Shown: in pieces, positions 11,534 through 22,552 of the stretch | Position numbering within the stretch: position 1 is the first letter of the stretch | How the letters are laid out: every line of letters begins with the position of its first letter | Origin: Musa acuminata AAA Group | Lineage: Eukaryota; Streptophyta; Magnoliopsida; Zingiberales; Musaceae | Length of the DNA: 64,000 nt | NCBI RefSeq assembly: GCF_036884655.1 | Contig: NC_088356.1 | Coordinates: 18,221,001 to 18,285,000 of the forward strand | Direction: 5' to 3' | Translations under genes and position numbers: made by a program | Notes under the pieces: model-generated | Databases searched by the model: none | What the model saw: only the letters and a program-made list of their open reading frames with translations | Told to the model about the DNA's origin: nothing

Positions 11534-12795
11534 CCTGGTATCAGAGCAGCGTTCTTGGCATCTCGCTGCCCTTCCATAGCCATCCATCAACCCTCCACAA
11601 CCGCTCAAAGCAATTCCCACAATTGCTTAAAAGATCGTCATCAAATTATGTCGTCATCTCCACCACCACGAATCATCCTTTGATCTCCCCGTGAATTGCA
11701 ACAGGTTCTGGTTTTCTACCTTACTGCTGCAGCAATTTAGTTATCCTTATTTGAAAATCCCAAAAAAACTATTCCTATATTTTTGCATAAACTTTTCGTC
11801 ATAAAGTTTTCATCTCTACGACGAAAGATACATTGTAGAATTCCAACCGTATAGCACCGTCTGTTTGATCTTGCTACTGTGTTTTTTCTATCCAAATCTC
11901 TACGAAATTTTTATGACATCTTTGACACTTCCTAACATCAGATTTTCCTTTGGTTTTATCAAAAAATTCTCAATATAAACCATTGATATTTTACATCTAA
12001 TCTGCTATACTTGAAAATTTGCACTGTAAAATTTCCGTTGCATAGCACTGTTTTTTGATCTTGATACTATATTGTTTCTATCCAAATCTCTACGAAATTT
12101 TTAAGATAGCTTTGATACTTCCTAACAGTGGATTTCCCTTTGGTTTCATCAAAAAATTCTCAATATAAACCACTGATCTTTTACGTCCAATCTGTTATAC
12201 CTAAAAATCTGTGCTGCAGAAAATTTCAGCCGCATATTGTTGCCTTAACCCATCTATTTGCAATCTTTTTTGAATGAAATTTCTTATACACTTCATAGTT
12301 CATCTTGGCTTCCATCTAAAATTGATCTATTAAGAAATTCATCTCTAAAAACGATTTTATGTTGCTGCAAATTTTCGTCGTAACCCGCTGAAATTTTTCG
12401 ACGAGAATTCTGCAATCGTAACTTGCACCAATTTCCTTGCTGTTATACTGCCAAAATTTTATTTTAAATTAGATATCCTTGCTGTTATATAAACTGTGAT
12501 TTTGCTATCAATTCCCTCCTCAATTCTCTCAAGTTTTTGGTGGAAATTACGTCGAGAAACCGTTGTTTCTTCGACGACAATTCTACTCTTACAAGACAAC
12601 ACATACTTGCTACAACTTCCACTGATTTCTATCAAACCTTTGCTACCATCTACCACAGATCCAAAACATTCATCCACAGCCCTAAAACTCCACCAAACCA
12701 CACCCTCAAATTGCACCCAAAATAGCCACAAAACAATCCTAAACCGTAGCCTACATCCACCAACCCTTTCGACCATCACCTCTCTCAACCAATAC
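11534..12795 (+). mobile_element. G leader with PBS and 191-bp tandem repeat
   Basis: The PBS TGGTATCAGAGC is at 11536-11547. The leader has a tandem duplication with a period near 191 bp: ATAGCACCGT...TATCCAAATCTCTACG at 11851 recurs at 12042, with a third partial start near 12230. No convincing gene precedes the gag ATG. Homologous to the R1 leader at 3454-4140. Confidence 0.75.
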
Positions 12796-13887
12796 ATGCC
12801 TTTAACCCGACAACAAAAGAGAGATCTTAACATCACAGATTTGGCAGCATATACTATGGCATCTGAGGAGGTAATCAATGCTAAATTTGAAGCCTTCAAG
12901 GTGCGAATGGAGGATAAGATTCGGATGCTCTTTACCGAACTCAGATTGGGCCGACCACTAAGCCCGAAGAAATCACATCATGGAGAGAGCTTTGCCCAAT
13001 CACACCAAGCCCGAAAATATGACTTCCAAAAGAGGGGAAGCTCTATGACCAACCCCAACTATCCATGCATGAGAGTGGACTTCCCTAGATGGGAAGGAGA
13101 CCCAATTGGTTGGATCTCGCGTGCGGAGTGATATTTTCGGTACCATAAAACCGCGGATGCATCTATGGTGAAAATTGCAGCTATACATCTTGAGGGGGAT
13201 GCTATACAGTGGTTTGACTGGTTTGAACATACTTATGGAGTCCTTTCATGGCGACAATTCAAAGAAGGACTGCTGATCCGCTTCAAACCAACCGATTACG
13301 AGAATATTGACGGACAACTAGCAAAGATCCGACAAACCTCTACCATTCAAGAGTACCAAACTAGGTTGGAAAGGTTATCTAATCAAACTCATGATTGGTC
13401 TCAAAAACAGCTAGTGAGGACCTTCATTGAGGGCTTGAAGCCGGAGATCCGAGGAGAAGTTAAAGCGTGACAACCGTATACGCTTATGGCAGCCATCTCT
13501 TTCGCACAACATCAAGAGGAGCAATTGAACCATGAAGCTCGGAGGACTAGGGTCGCTCCTCAACCAATAATATTGAAGCCCTTAGCCCCCCCTACTGTCG
13601 ACCAAGTCCCTACACCAAAGAGGTTAACAAGAGAAGAGCTTCGGGAGCGATATGCGAAGGGGTTATGTTGGCATTGTGACGAGCCGTGGAGCCGTGAGCA
13701 TCGCTGTAGTAAAGGGGGACTTCTTATGATTGAACCGATAGAAGAAGAGGTCATTGAACATCCAAAAGAGAGCCTTGAACATGAAGAAGAAGATGCAAAA
13801 GAAGAGCCACAACCGACCGAAGTAACGGTACATACAGTAGCTGGCTACTCAAACCCGCAAACGATGAAAGTTGGAGGCCTTCTCAAA
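12796..13887 (+). pseudogene. G gypsy gag
   Basis: Gag read in one frame from the ATG at 12796 (MPLTRQQKRDL). It contains a Retrotrans_gag core (MRVDFPRWEGDPIGWISRAE, AIQWFDWFE, FKEGLLIRF, Q.RLERLS) and a CCHC knuckle (CWHCDEPWSREHRC, 13669-13710). In-frame TGA codons at 13129-13131 and 13468-13470 break it. Both breaks, and most others in G, fit C-to-T or G-to-A decay of a single frame. An acidic linker follows the knuckle, and the protease follows in the same frame, so gag and pol were one long polyprotein. Confidence 0.85.
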
Positions 13888-14163
13888 TAACAACCGATCA
13901 CTGTTCTCATCGACACGGGCAGTACTAATAACTTCCTAAACAGTAAGGTTGCTGTCCATATGAACTTACCTATTGAGAATTGCAGCAGGTTTGTCATTAA
14001 GGTCGCCAACGGATGGATTTTGAAGTGTGATCATAGGTGCCCGCAGGTGAAACTATTGCTGCAGGACCAAGAGATAATTGCATATTTCTTCCTCCTCCCT
14101 CTTGATGATCATGAGGCCATACTCAGAATTAAATGGTTGATGACATTAGGTGATATTTCTTGA
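13888..14163 (+). pseudogene. G gypsy aspartic protease
   Basis: After a TAA at 13888-13890 the same frame continues with ITVLIDTGSTNNFL, the retropepsin DTG active site, then VANGWILKC and PLDDHEAILRIKWL. A TGA at 14161-14163 ends the open stretch. The active-site triad residues are kept, but the stops make it non-functional as read. Confidence 0.8.
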
Positions 14164-15500
14164 AATTTTATGCAACTAATTATAAAATTTTACAGTAAGG
14201 AGAAACAGGTGATATTGCACGGGAAACGTGAGGGCGACGTAACGACGATTTGCACACAACAAATGGATAAGGTTTTGCATAAAGCATGCAGTGGCTTTTT
14301 GGTACAACTTGAGCAGCAAACTAAGGGAGAGCTAACAAAATTTGAAGATCCAAATCTACTTCCTTTGCTTGCTGAATTTTCAGATATATTTGACGAACCG
14401 CGCAACCTACCTCTTACCCGTCGGCATGATCATTGTATAACGATTCTTCCAAACAAATCTCCAGCAAATGCTCAGCCATATCATTATCCACATCTCCAGA
14501 AGGATGAAATAGAAAGGATTGTAAACGAGGTGCTCAAAACAGGAGTTATTCGGCCATGTTGCAGCCCCTACTCTTCATCGGTGCTCCTCATACGAAAGAA
14601 GGATGGAATATGACGATTATGTGTTGATTACCGAGCTCTCAATGGCATAACCATCAAGGATAAATACCCTATTCCAGTAGTAGATGAGTTGCTAAGGGAG
14701 CACAAATCTTTGCAAAGCTGGATCTTCGATCCGGGTATCATCAAATACGAGTATGCGAAGAAGACATACCGAAAACCACCTTTTGAACACACAACAACCA
14801 CTATGAATTTTTACTTTCTTCAAAAGAAAGTGGAATATCTTGGGCATATCATATCAGAGGAAGGTGTGGCAGTAGACCCCTTCAAAATTGGAGCAATGCA
14901 AAACTGGCTGACCCCGAGGAAAATAAAATTGCTACATGGCTTTTTGGGTTTAACAGGCTACTACTACAAGTTTGTGAAAAACTATGGAGAGATCAGTGCA
15001 CCACTTACTTCCTTACTGAAAAAAGATGTCTTCCAATGGTTGGACAGAGCCTCCGCTGCCTTCGACAAACTTAAGGTAGCCATGACGACGACGCCAGTGC
15101 TAACACTACCAGATTTCAACCGACCCTTTATTATTGAGGCCGACGCATCTGGAGTCGGAATTAGAGCCATTCTCATGTAAGATGGTCGACCACTCACATA
15201 CACTAGCAAGACATTATCTCCCTTCCATCAAAATAAGTCAACATATGATAAGGAGATGCTCGCCATTGTGCGCGCAGCAACGAGGTGGAGACCCTACTTG
15301 ATTGGCCGACGATTTCAAATTAAAACCGACCATAAAAGCCTCAAGTACTTTTTGGAGCAAAAAATATCATCCTCTGAGCAGCAAAAATGGGTAATAAAAC
15401 TTCTTGGATTTGATTATGAAATAACTTACAAAAAGGGGAAAGAGAATGTTCCTGCAGATGCGCTTTCGCAGCTACCCGAGCAAGTTAAAGTTTCGATCGT
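14164..15500 (+). pseudogene. G gypsy reverse transcriptase and RNase H, catalytic core deleted
   Basis: Recognisable RT start (GVIRPCCSPYSSSVLLIRKKDG, then [18 protein letters not shown]), the thumb and connection (VEYLGHIISEEGVAVDP, FLGLTGYYYKFVKNYGE) and RNase H (FIIEADASGVG, KEMLAIV, FQIKTDHKSLKYFL, ENVPADALS). A small frameshifting deletion near 14695 puts about 35 codons ([11 protein letters not shown]) in another frame, with a TGA. A large deletion near 14822 then joins HYEF directly to the QQKVEYLG region, removing the palm with the double-aspartate motif. TGA at 14611-14613 and TAA at 15178-15180 are further breaks. Confidence 0.83.
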
Positions 15501-16023
15501 TTCACTTCCGACCAGCGACTTTCTTAAGGATATTAAGATGGTATGGCAGGAAGATTCAAAGACTAGTAAGATTATAAAAAAATTGGAGGAAGCACCAAGC
15601 CCCATAGCTCATTACAATTGGGACTCAAAAGAATTACACTATAAGGGACGCATTGTGCTTATGATAAATTCTACTTGTATCTTCATGAGCAGATTTTGGA
15701 CAAAGTTATTCCATATGCAGGGTACTAAATTAAAAAGGAGTATGGAATATCACCCACAAATCGACGGCCAGACGAAAGTTGTAAATAGGTGCTTGGAGAT
15801 AGCCCAAAGCCACCCACCAAATATGACTACCCAAGGAGAACTTCAAACTCAGCCAAGTGCCATTATTGATCGATGGATCATGACTCGACGACGACGATCC
15901 ACTATTGAATTGCTAATACAATGGGCAAACCTACTAACAGAAGATGCCACTTGGGAGAACTATGATGACTTGAAGATCAAATTCCCAAAATTCATGAATC
16001 GTCAGCCTCGAGGACAAGACTGA
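15501..16023 (+). pseudogene. G gypsy integrase remnant and chromodomain-like tail
   Basis: Most of the integrase is missing. Only pieces remain (YKGRIVL, then SMEYHPQIDGQTKVVNRCLE) before an intact-looking C-terminal segment ending ATWENYDDLKIKFPKF. This matches the chromodomain-like module of chromoviruses, which in the family directs integration towards heterochromatin marks. The stop at 16021-16023 is 17 bp before the 3' LTR. The DDE catalytic core is not present, so the copy cannot encode an active integrase. Confidence 0.78.
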
Positions 16024-16040
16024 TTTGAAGAGGGCGGGTT

Positions 16041-16478
16041 TGTTAGGACTCTAGCTAGGAGAGTCCTAATTGAGAGGGACATTTATGTAAAACCTACCTA
16101 AGCTAGCCCCTATTAAAGAGGTGAAGTGGCCGGCTAGGGTTAGGAGGTTATTTCTTAGAGAAGAATAAGGAGTTGTAAAGGAATAGGAGTCTTGAGTAGG
16201 AGTCATATTAGGAGTTGATTATAAGTAGGAGTCTTGAGTATGAGTCCTATTAGGAGTTGGTTAGAAGTAGGAGTCTTAAGTAAGAGTCCTATTAGGAGTT
16301 AGGGTTTAGAAGCCCTGTAAATAGTCATGTATTCCACCTCTTTTAAAGAAAGCAATAGATGAATCTTTTCTACAGCCTTTGAGCAGCAACTTGGAGGGAG
16401 GAACCCCTATAGAGTTCCAAGGAGGCCGATCCCCTAAAGAGATCAACCCCAAGTTTAGAATCTGCAACGGTTCTAACA
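16041..16478 (+). repeat. G 3' LTR
   Basis: 438 bp, same ends as the 5' LTR (TGTTAGGAC to TTCTAACA), preceded by the purine-rich PPT near 16028-16040 and followed by the GAATG target duplication. Differences from the 5' LTR are a small indel and scattered substitutions. Confidence 0.92.
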
Positions 16479-16483
16479 GAATG

Positions 16484-17509
16484 CTATCTTGTATTTGTTT
16501 TTGAAAACTTGCTAGCTTGCACGCTCTTAAATAATATAAAATCTGCTAGCTTGCATGTTCTAATATGATGTAACACTTGCTAAATTTGCTATCTTACAAA
16601 TTGCATGGTGATAAAACTGAAGATTATGTTTAGTATACGATGATTTGAATTGTAATATGTCCTAAACACGTGATAGTTGAACTTCTCCTTTTTGTTGATG
16701 ACAAAAGGGGAGAAGTATGATGTTATGCATAAGTTTATGATAACATATTGCTTGGATTTTTGAATCCAAGAGTTCTATCAATATAATATATTGATAGGGG
16801 GACTTAAGGTTAACTCCATCATCAATTGGTTATCATCATCAAAAAGGGGGAGATTATTGAATCTCAGATTTTGATGATGAAACCAATTGATAGTGTTTAT
16901 GATTTAATCTGTGTTTAGAGTGACGTAGGATGCTTCGATCAGGGAGAGACAATTAAAGCAGGAAGAATCATGTTGGGACGGAGAAACATATCAGAAGATT
17001 GGACGTCGCGTCGAAGGATCGATCGACGTATCGATAGAAGGCTTCGGGCCATGGTTTCGGGCATCGGGCCAAGAAGAGTAGATATTGTACTAAGGATATC
17101 AAAGTTGCGGATGTCAACTGACCGATTGGGCAATATGCCGCAAGAAAGGATGATGCGCCGAAGAATCGACGAAACATCGATGGACCAATGACATGTCGGA
17201 CAACATGATTCATGCTTAGTAATAATTGTCTAGATCGAAGTGTGTTTTACGTGTGCAGAATTAACTATGACAGCAAGGCATAAAGCAAAATGAAGTCCCA
17301 AAGTATGATTTATGTCTTAAACACTTGATAGTTGAACTTCTCCTTTTTGTTGATGACAAAGGGGGAGAAGTACGATGTTATGCATAAGTTTATGATAACA
17401 TGTTGCTTGGATTTTTGAATCCAAGAGTTCTATCAATATGACATATTGATAGAGGGAGTTAAGGTTAACTTTGTCATCAATCGGTTGTCATCATCAAAAA
17501 GGGGGAGAT
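16484..17509 (+). repeat. N 3' noncoding region with a 655-bp tandem duplication including PPT and LTR start
   Basis: The GCTAGC array continues to about 16590. The last 200 bp of noncoding DNA, the PPT (AAAAAGGGGGAGAT) and the first 450 bp of LTR (16855-17304) are then followed by a second copy of the same noncoding end and PPT (17305-17509), leading into the full 3' LTR. Matching words lie 653-655 bp apart, for example TTCTCCTTTTTGTTGATGAC at 16684 and 17338. No gene. Confidence 0.82.
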
Positions 17510-19062
17510 TGTTGAATCTCAGATTTTGATGATGAAACCAATTGATAGTGTTTATGATTTAATCTGTGTTTTGAGTGACACAGGATGCTTCGATCAGGGA
17601 GAGACAATTAAAGTAGGAATAATCATGTTGGGCCGGAGAAATATATCAGAAGATTGGACGTCGCGTCGAAGGATCGGTCGATGTATCGACAGAAGGCTTC
17701 GGGCCACGGTTTCGGGCATCGGGCCAAAAAGAACGGATATTGTACCAAGGATATCAGAGTTGCGGAGGTCAACTGACCGATTGGGCAATAGGCAGCAAGA
17801 AAGGACGATGCACCAAAGAATTGGACAAAGCGTCGATGGACCAATGACATGTCAGATAATATGATTCATGCTTAGTAATAATTGTCTAGATCGAAGTATA
17901 TTTTACATGTGTAGGATTAACTACGATAGCAAGGAATAAAGCAAAATGAAGTCCCAAAGTCAAGAACTCGATTTCGTTGGGAGTTTGAGAGTTCGTCGGA
18001 AGTTCTGCCGGAATTGACCGAGAAGTCTAGGAGCTTGCGAAAGAAGCTCATCGAAACTCGCCAAGAAGATCATCGTGAAGTCCAGGAGCTTACCGGGAGT
18101 CTGTTGGAACATTGCCAAGAGATCGTCGGAAGAATCTCCGGAAGCTTGCCGAAAGAAACTAGATTTACAGACTTGTTTAGCTTAGTAAATGTCTTAGAAT
18201 TCGTAGTTAGCACATAATTGGGATTGGAATTGGGCTAACCCAATTAGGGGCTAGTTGGGCCCATGTATGAACTGTGTTGGGTACAATGAAAAGGGCCAAA
18301 TAGTGACCCAAGAGGTGACACCGTTATGGCATAGTCTCCGAGACTATATCAGGCGGTGGTACCGCTGGTCTGGGCGGTGGTATCGCCTAGACATAGTCTT
18401 CGAGAGGCTGCAGGCAGTGGTACTGCCCAGTGGCAAGGTGCTAGGCGGTGGCACCGCCCCTGTTAGGCGGTGGTACCGCCTAGTGTTAGATTGACACTGG
18501 TTTTAGGCTCCAAGTTTGAATCAACTTGAGGCCTATAAATATCCCTCTCATCCCTAGTTAAGAAACACAAGACTTGAGTAAAAAAGGAAAGAAACGCTAC
18601 TGCAATCTTGTGTGAACTCCTTTCCTTCTTCTAAGTATTAGAATAGTTTAAGAGAGGAGTAAGTGGGGGTGTAAGGGTTATCTCCTAAACCCGGTAAAAG
18701 GAGAATCAAGTTGTAAAAGGTGGTTTGTCTTCGCCTATTGAAGGAAGACCGATAGTGGATGCCAGTGGCCTCGACGGAAGAGGAATCGGCAGAGTGGATA
18801 TAGGTCACGATGACCGAACCACTATAAAATCTTATTTACGTTTTGTCTTGAGCAATTTACTTTAACTGCAAACCACTTTACTTGCTTACTACTTCTAATA
18901 CATTTACAAACATGTTTCAAGTTAAGATCTTTACGAAACGGTTTTCGTCGGAATCGGTTTTAATCGAAACGATTTGAATCCGTGATTTTATCGCTACACT
19001 AATTCACCCCACCCCCCCCTCCCCCCCACCTCCCCTCTCTTAGTGCCGACTCGTTCCTAACA
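17510..19062 (+). repeat. N 3' LTR
   Basis: 1553 bp from TGTTGAATCTCAG to GTTCCTAACA. Unlike the 5' LTR it keeps the palindrome block (18352-18482, for example GGCGGTGGTACCGCC) before the TATA box (CTATAAATATCCC near 18534). It ends in a long C-tract (about 19006-19035). Confidence 0.87.
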
Positions 19063-19944
19063 AGTTTGCTCCTCATCTTTAGATATACTTGATTCATCCC
19101 ATATCGCCTTGAATGCTTTCTTCTTCTTTGGTAGCTTCTTCGATTTATAGCAAGTTGTTGTGTCATTTTTAAGTTCGTTTTTAAAATTAGTCTTTTTCAT
19201 GAACTTTTTAAAATTCTTTCTCAAAAGTTCTATGTCATCTTCACTTGAGCTCTTACTCAAGTAGTCTTCTATTGTTTGAATTGCCAAATCCTTCATATTC
19301 TTTGGAAGGTAGTTCTCATGTTCAATACAAGTCATTTTATAGGTTATTAAAGACCCGATAAGTTCTTCAAGTGAAAAATAGTTTAAACCCTTTGTCTCTT
19401 GTATTGCCATCACTTTCAGATCCCAACATTTTGGAAGGGATCTTAGTTGTTTGTTAACAAGTTCAAAATTAGAAAAATATTTACCAAGACTTTTTAGGCC
19501 ATTGATGATATCCTTAAAACAAGTGTACATGCCTCCAATGGTTTCGCTTGGTTTCATACGAAACAATTCAAAATCATGCATCAAAAAATTAACTTCAGAA
19601 TCTTTAACCCTACTTGTGCTTTCGTGGGTGACTTCAAGAGTGTGTCAAATATCATGTGCAGTTTCACAAGTCGAAATATGATTAAACTCATTTTTATCTA
19701 AAGCATAAAATAAAGCATTCATAGATTTCATATTTAAATAAAACGATTTTTTCTCAAAGTCATTCCATTCATTCATAGGTTTATAGGGGGTTTGAAAACC
19801 ACATTCAACGATATTCCCATAAATCAAAGTTCAAATAAAGCAAGAAAAAACTCTCATCCGAGTTTTTCAATAAGTGTAGTCCGTCCCATTGAACATATGA
19901 AAACGAGTGATAGAAAGACCCTCTTGAAAGTCGAAAAAAGTCAT
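19063..19944 (-). pseudogene. C copia gag, 5' half
   Basis: Minus-strand gag from the ATG at 19944 to the N insertion point at 19063. The UBN2-type core is clear (MNALFYALDKNEFNH, FELFRMKPSETIGGMY, SLEELIGSLITYKMT). The CCHC knuckle is reduced to TTTCYKSKKLPKK, missing its second half. Several stops are present, including a Trp codon changed to TAG near the start and one after AHDI. It continues at 6870-7373 across N. Confidence 0.84.
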
Positions 19945-19980
19945 CTCTCTTGGGTGTTAATCCAAATAGAGATAAACGTG

Positions 19981-19992
19981 GCTCTGATACCA
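19981..19992 (-). other. C primer binding site
   Basis: Reverse complement TGGTATCAGAGC, two bases from the LTR end at 19995. Confidence 0.88.
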
Positions 19993-19994
19993 AC

Positions 19995-21301
19995 TGTTAG
20001 GACCAAGTCAGCACTAAGAGGGAGGGGGAGGGGTGAGTAAGTGCTTGCAATAAAATCACATCGGTTTGAAAATTCTCGTTCGATGAAAACCGATCGGAAA
20101 GATGTTAACTTGAAAACACATTCGAAAGCGTAGTGAAAGTAAGAAATTAGTTTGCAATGTGAGAATGAAAAGTAAAATAGAAATACAAACCATATTTATA
20201 GTGGTTCGGTCGTCGTGACCTACATCCACTCTCAATTCCTCTTTACTCGAGGCCATCGATTTCCATTACCGATCTTCTTTCAATGGGCGAAGACCAACTA
20301 CCCTCTTACAACTCTTTCTCATTTTCACAAGTTCAGGAGAGAATATTTACACTTCTCTCTTTTACACTTAGACCTCACTTCTCCCTTTAGAAAAACTACT
20401 AAATACTAGGAAGAGGTGACTCTATACTGAAAGAGATTCATAACTTTTTTCACAATAATTCTTTCACCTTTTTTCAACTCAATTTCATGCTATTCTAATC
20501 AGAAATATCTGGGATATTTATAGACCCCAAATAGATTAAAAAATGGAGCAAAAAAAGATCTCATCTTGGGTTTCCCGGGTCCTGACGGTACCATCGCTTG
20601 TGTTGGGCGGTACTACTGCTTGTAGCACTGACACTGGGTGGTACCACCGCCTAGTCTAGTGGCCCTACCACCTGACAGAGCCTTGGAGACTGGGCTTTGG
20701 TAGTACCACCGCCTGACAGTATTAACTATCGACGATACCACTACCCAATCTGAGCGGTACCACCGCCCACCCTAGGCGATGCCACTACCTAGCATGGCTC
20801 CAAGTAGCCAAGTGGGCTATCTATCTGACCCAACTTAGCCCTAACTTAGGCCCAATAGGCCCCTAATTGAGTTGGCCTAATTCTAACCCAATTACAACTT
20901 AAAACTACTTCGATCTAGATAATTATTAAAAAACATTAATCTCATGTTATTCGGCATGTCATTGGTTCATCGGTGCTTCGTCCGATATTTCGGCGCATCG
21001 TCCTCTTTTGCTGTCTTTTACCTAATCGACATGTTGAGCTTCACAATTCCGATCTCTTTGGCGCAATGTCCACTCTTCTAGGCCCGATGACCGAACTCAT
21101 GGCATGAAGCCTTCTATCGACACGTCGACCAATCCTCCGACTCGAGGTCTAATTTTTTGACGTATTCCACTCTGGCCCAATATTGATTCTTCTTACTTTA
21201 ATTGTCATTTCATGATTGAAACTAGTCCTACATCATTCAAAATACAAATTAGATCATAAACTCTATCAATTGATTTCATCATCAAAATCTGAAATTAAAC
21301 C
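19995..21301 (-). repeat. C 5' LTR
   Basis: About 1.3 kb on the minus strand. The inner end reads CTAACA; the outer end is mutated (expected TGTTGAATCTC, here close to GTTTAATTTCAG). The palindrome block lies at about 20580-20790 and the TATA region near 20515. It is more diverged than the S2 and N2 LTRs, consistent with an older insertion. Confidence 0.8.
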
Positions 21302-21600
21302 GTATGAGGTAAAAAATCTTATATAAAAAAAGAATATGTAGGTTATCTCCATAGTTAAAAAAAAATTGTAACAAGGATAGTTAATTTTCACCTATTGGAA
21401 AGAAGATCGATAATGAAAATCAATACCTCAAGAGGAATCTATAATGAACATAAATTAGGAAGATCACACCACCATAAATAATGTTTTTTTTATTTATTTA
21501 TTTGTGACTTAATTTTATTATCTTTACTTACGATTTTAACATGATCACTCAAAATTTGAAAACATATTAATTTATCAAGATTTTAGACAAAATAGTATTC
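21302..21600 (+). repeat. Strongly decayed copia LTR remnant
   Basis: Words of the transcribed part of copia LTRs can still be aligned in order: GGTTATCTCC, TTTTCACCTATTGG, GAAGATCGATAATG, GAGGAATC, GATCACACCACCATAAA, then a T-rich stretch. Ends are not definable. It is probably the oldest repeat here, against which C inserted. Confidence 0.5.
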
Positions 21601-22552
21601 AACAATTAAGAAAACCCATGTTCAACTAAGCCATTGTACTCTCTTCTGCATGACACGATTGCTTCTTTGGCATCTTGCTCAACAGTTCTCGGATCAGCTT
21701 TGGACGGTACTGGCAAGTATTTCTTTGATCACTTTGATTCACTAAAGGCATCTTAATCTTTCCCTGATTTGCTAATTGGAATGCATGATTTGATAACGCA
21801 TCAGATTATATCTAAAGTCTGATTTCATCTAAATCCAGAATTTGAATCTACATATCAGCTGATGGTATATGAAGCCGATATTCTCAGTTCTAAACTATGC
21901 CAAGTAAGCAGGGAAGGTACCTGAATAAACACCAACATCAATCAAATTATAAGCCAGTTAAAGATGACATGACATTGATATTTTTTGTTGTTTATGCCTA
22001 TTTGTATCTTACTTTACTTTACTATAACAGTGAAAATGTGATGGTTATAATCAGCATCCTGCACAAGGATGTATCTATTGAGTTAAGAACCACGAATTAT
22101 AAGGAGAATCAAGGGCCATGTAACATCTAATTCAGAATACCTCTCTCTCATATTATGTTCAAGTCTAGTAACTCAAACGAGCAAGCAGAGAACAAGAGAG
22201 CCATTAGAAATCATGAGCAAAATCATCCTGCTAAAAGAGGAAGCTCAAAAATATATATATATTTTAATTTCATGTGTCTATAGTAAGTTATACTAAGCAA
22301 GCCAGCTGAAAATGTAGAGCACTTCTACATGCATACAAGATCCCAAGGAATTGTCATATTGTGTTTTTGCTGAAGGATCACATACAAAATCACAAACCTT
22401 ATATGAACCAACATTATTTAATTGAGCTATTTACAAAATTGTACCTTTAAACTCATTAATCATCATATGAGGCAAACTAACAAAGAGGTCACTAATTTGC
22501 AATCACAGGCTTAACAGGCATCCTTAAGAGAAAGAAACACAAGGGCATAACC
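21601..22552. other. Intergenic region downstream of the PILS gene
   Basis: No gene, RNA or clear repeat is visible. The sequence is AT-rich with a short ATAT run near 22250. Part of it next to 22552 should be the 3' UTR of the minus-strand PILS gene; no poly(A) signal can be placed with confidence. Confidence 0.5.

Larger units (their letters stand above)
11111..16478 (+). mobile_element. Element G: Ty3/gypsy chromovirus, defective
   Basis: Complete insertion of 5368 bp with LTRs of 423 and 438 bp and identical 5-bp target duplications GAATG (11106-11110 and 16479-16483). The order is LTR, PBS, long leader, gag, protease, RT, RNase H, integrase remnant, chromodomain-like tail, purine-rich PPT (AAGAGGGCGGG), LTR. 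Short LTRs, small size and the C-terminal chromodomain fit the Reina lineage. Nonsense codons plus deletions in RT and integrase make it defective. Confidence 0.92.
7374..19062 (+). mobile_element. Element N: non-autonomous copia (gag only), interrupted by G
   Basis: Full structure: 5' LTR 7374-8559, PBS, decayed gag, long AT-rich noncoding DNA, PPT, 3' LTR 17510-19062. There is no pol anywhere between gag and the 3' LTR. The only pol present belongs to G, inserted at 11111-16478. N lies inside the gag of C on the opposite strand. Flanking pentamers are GATTT and AGTTT, an imperfect match, so the target duplication has decayed or is not proven. It would rely on S-type elements for enzymes. 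Confidence 0.8.

Noticed and set aside
12459..12899. 146-codon minus-strand frame in the G leader
   Set aside because: Overlaps the start of the G gag on the other strand and has no recognisable domain.
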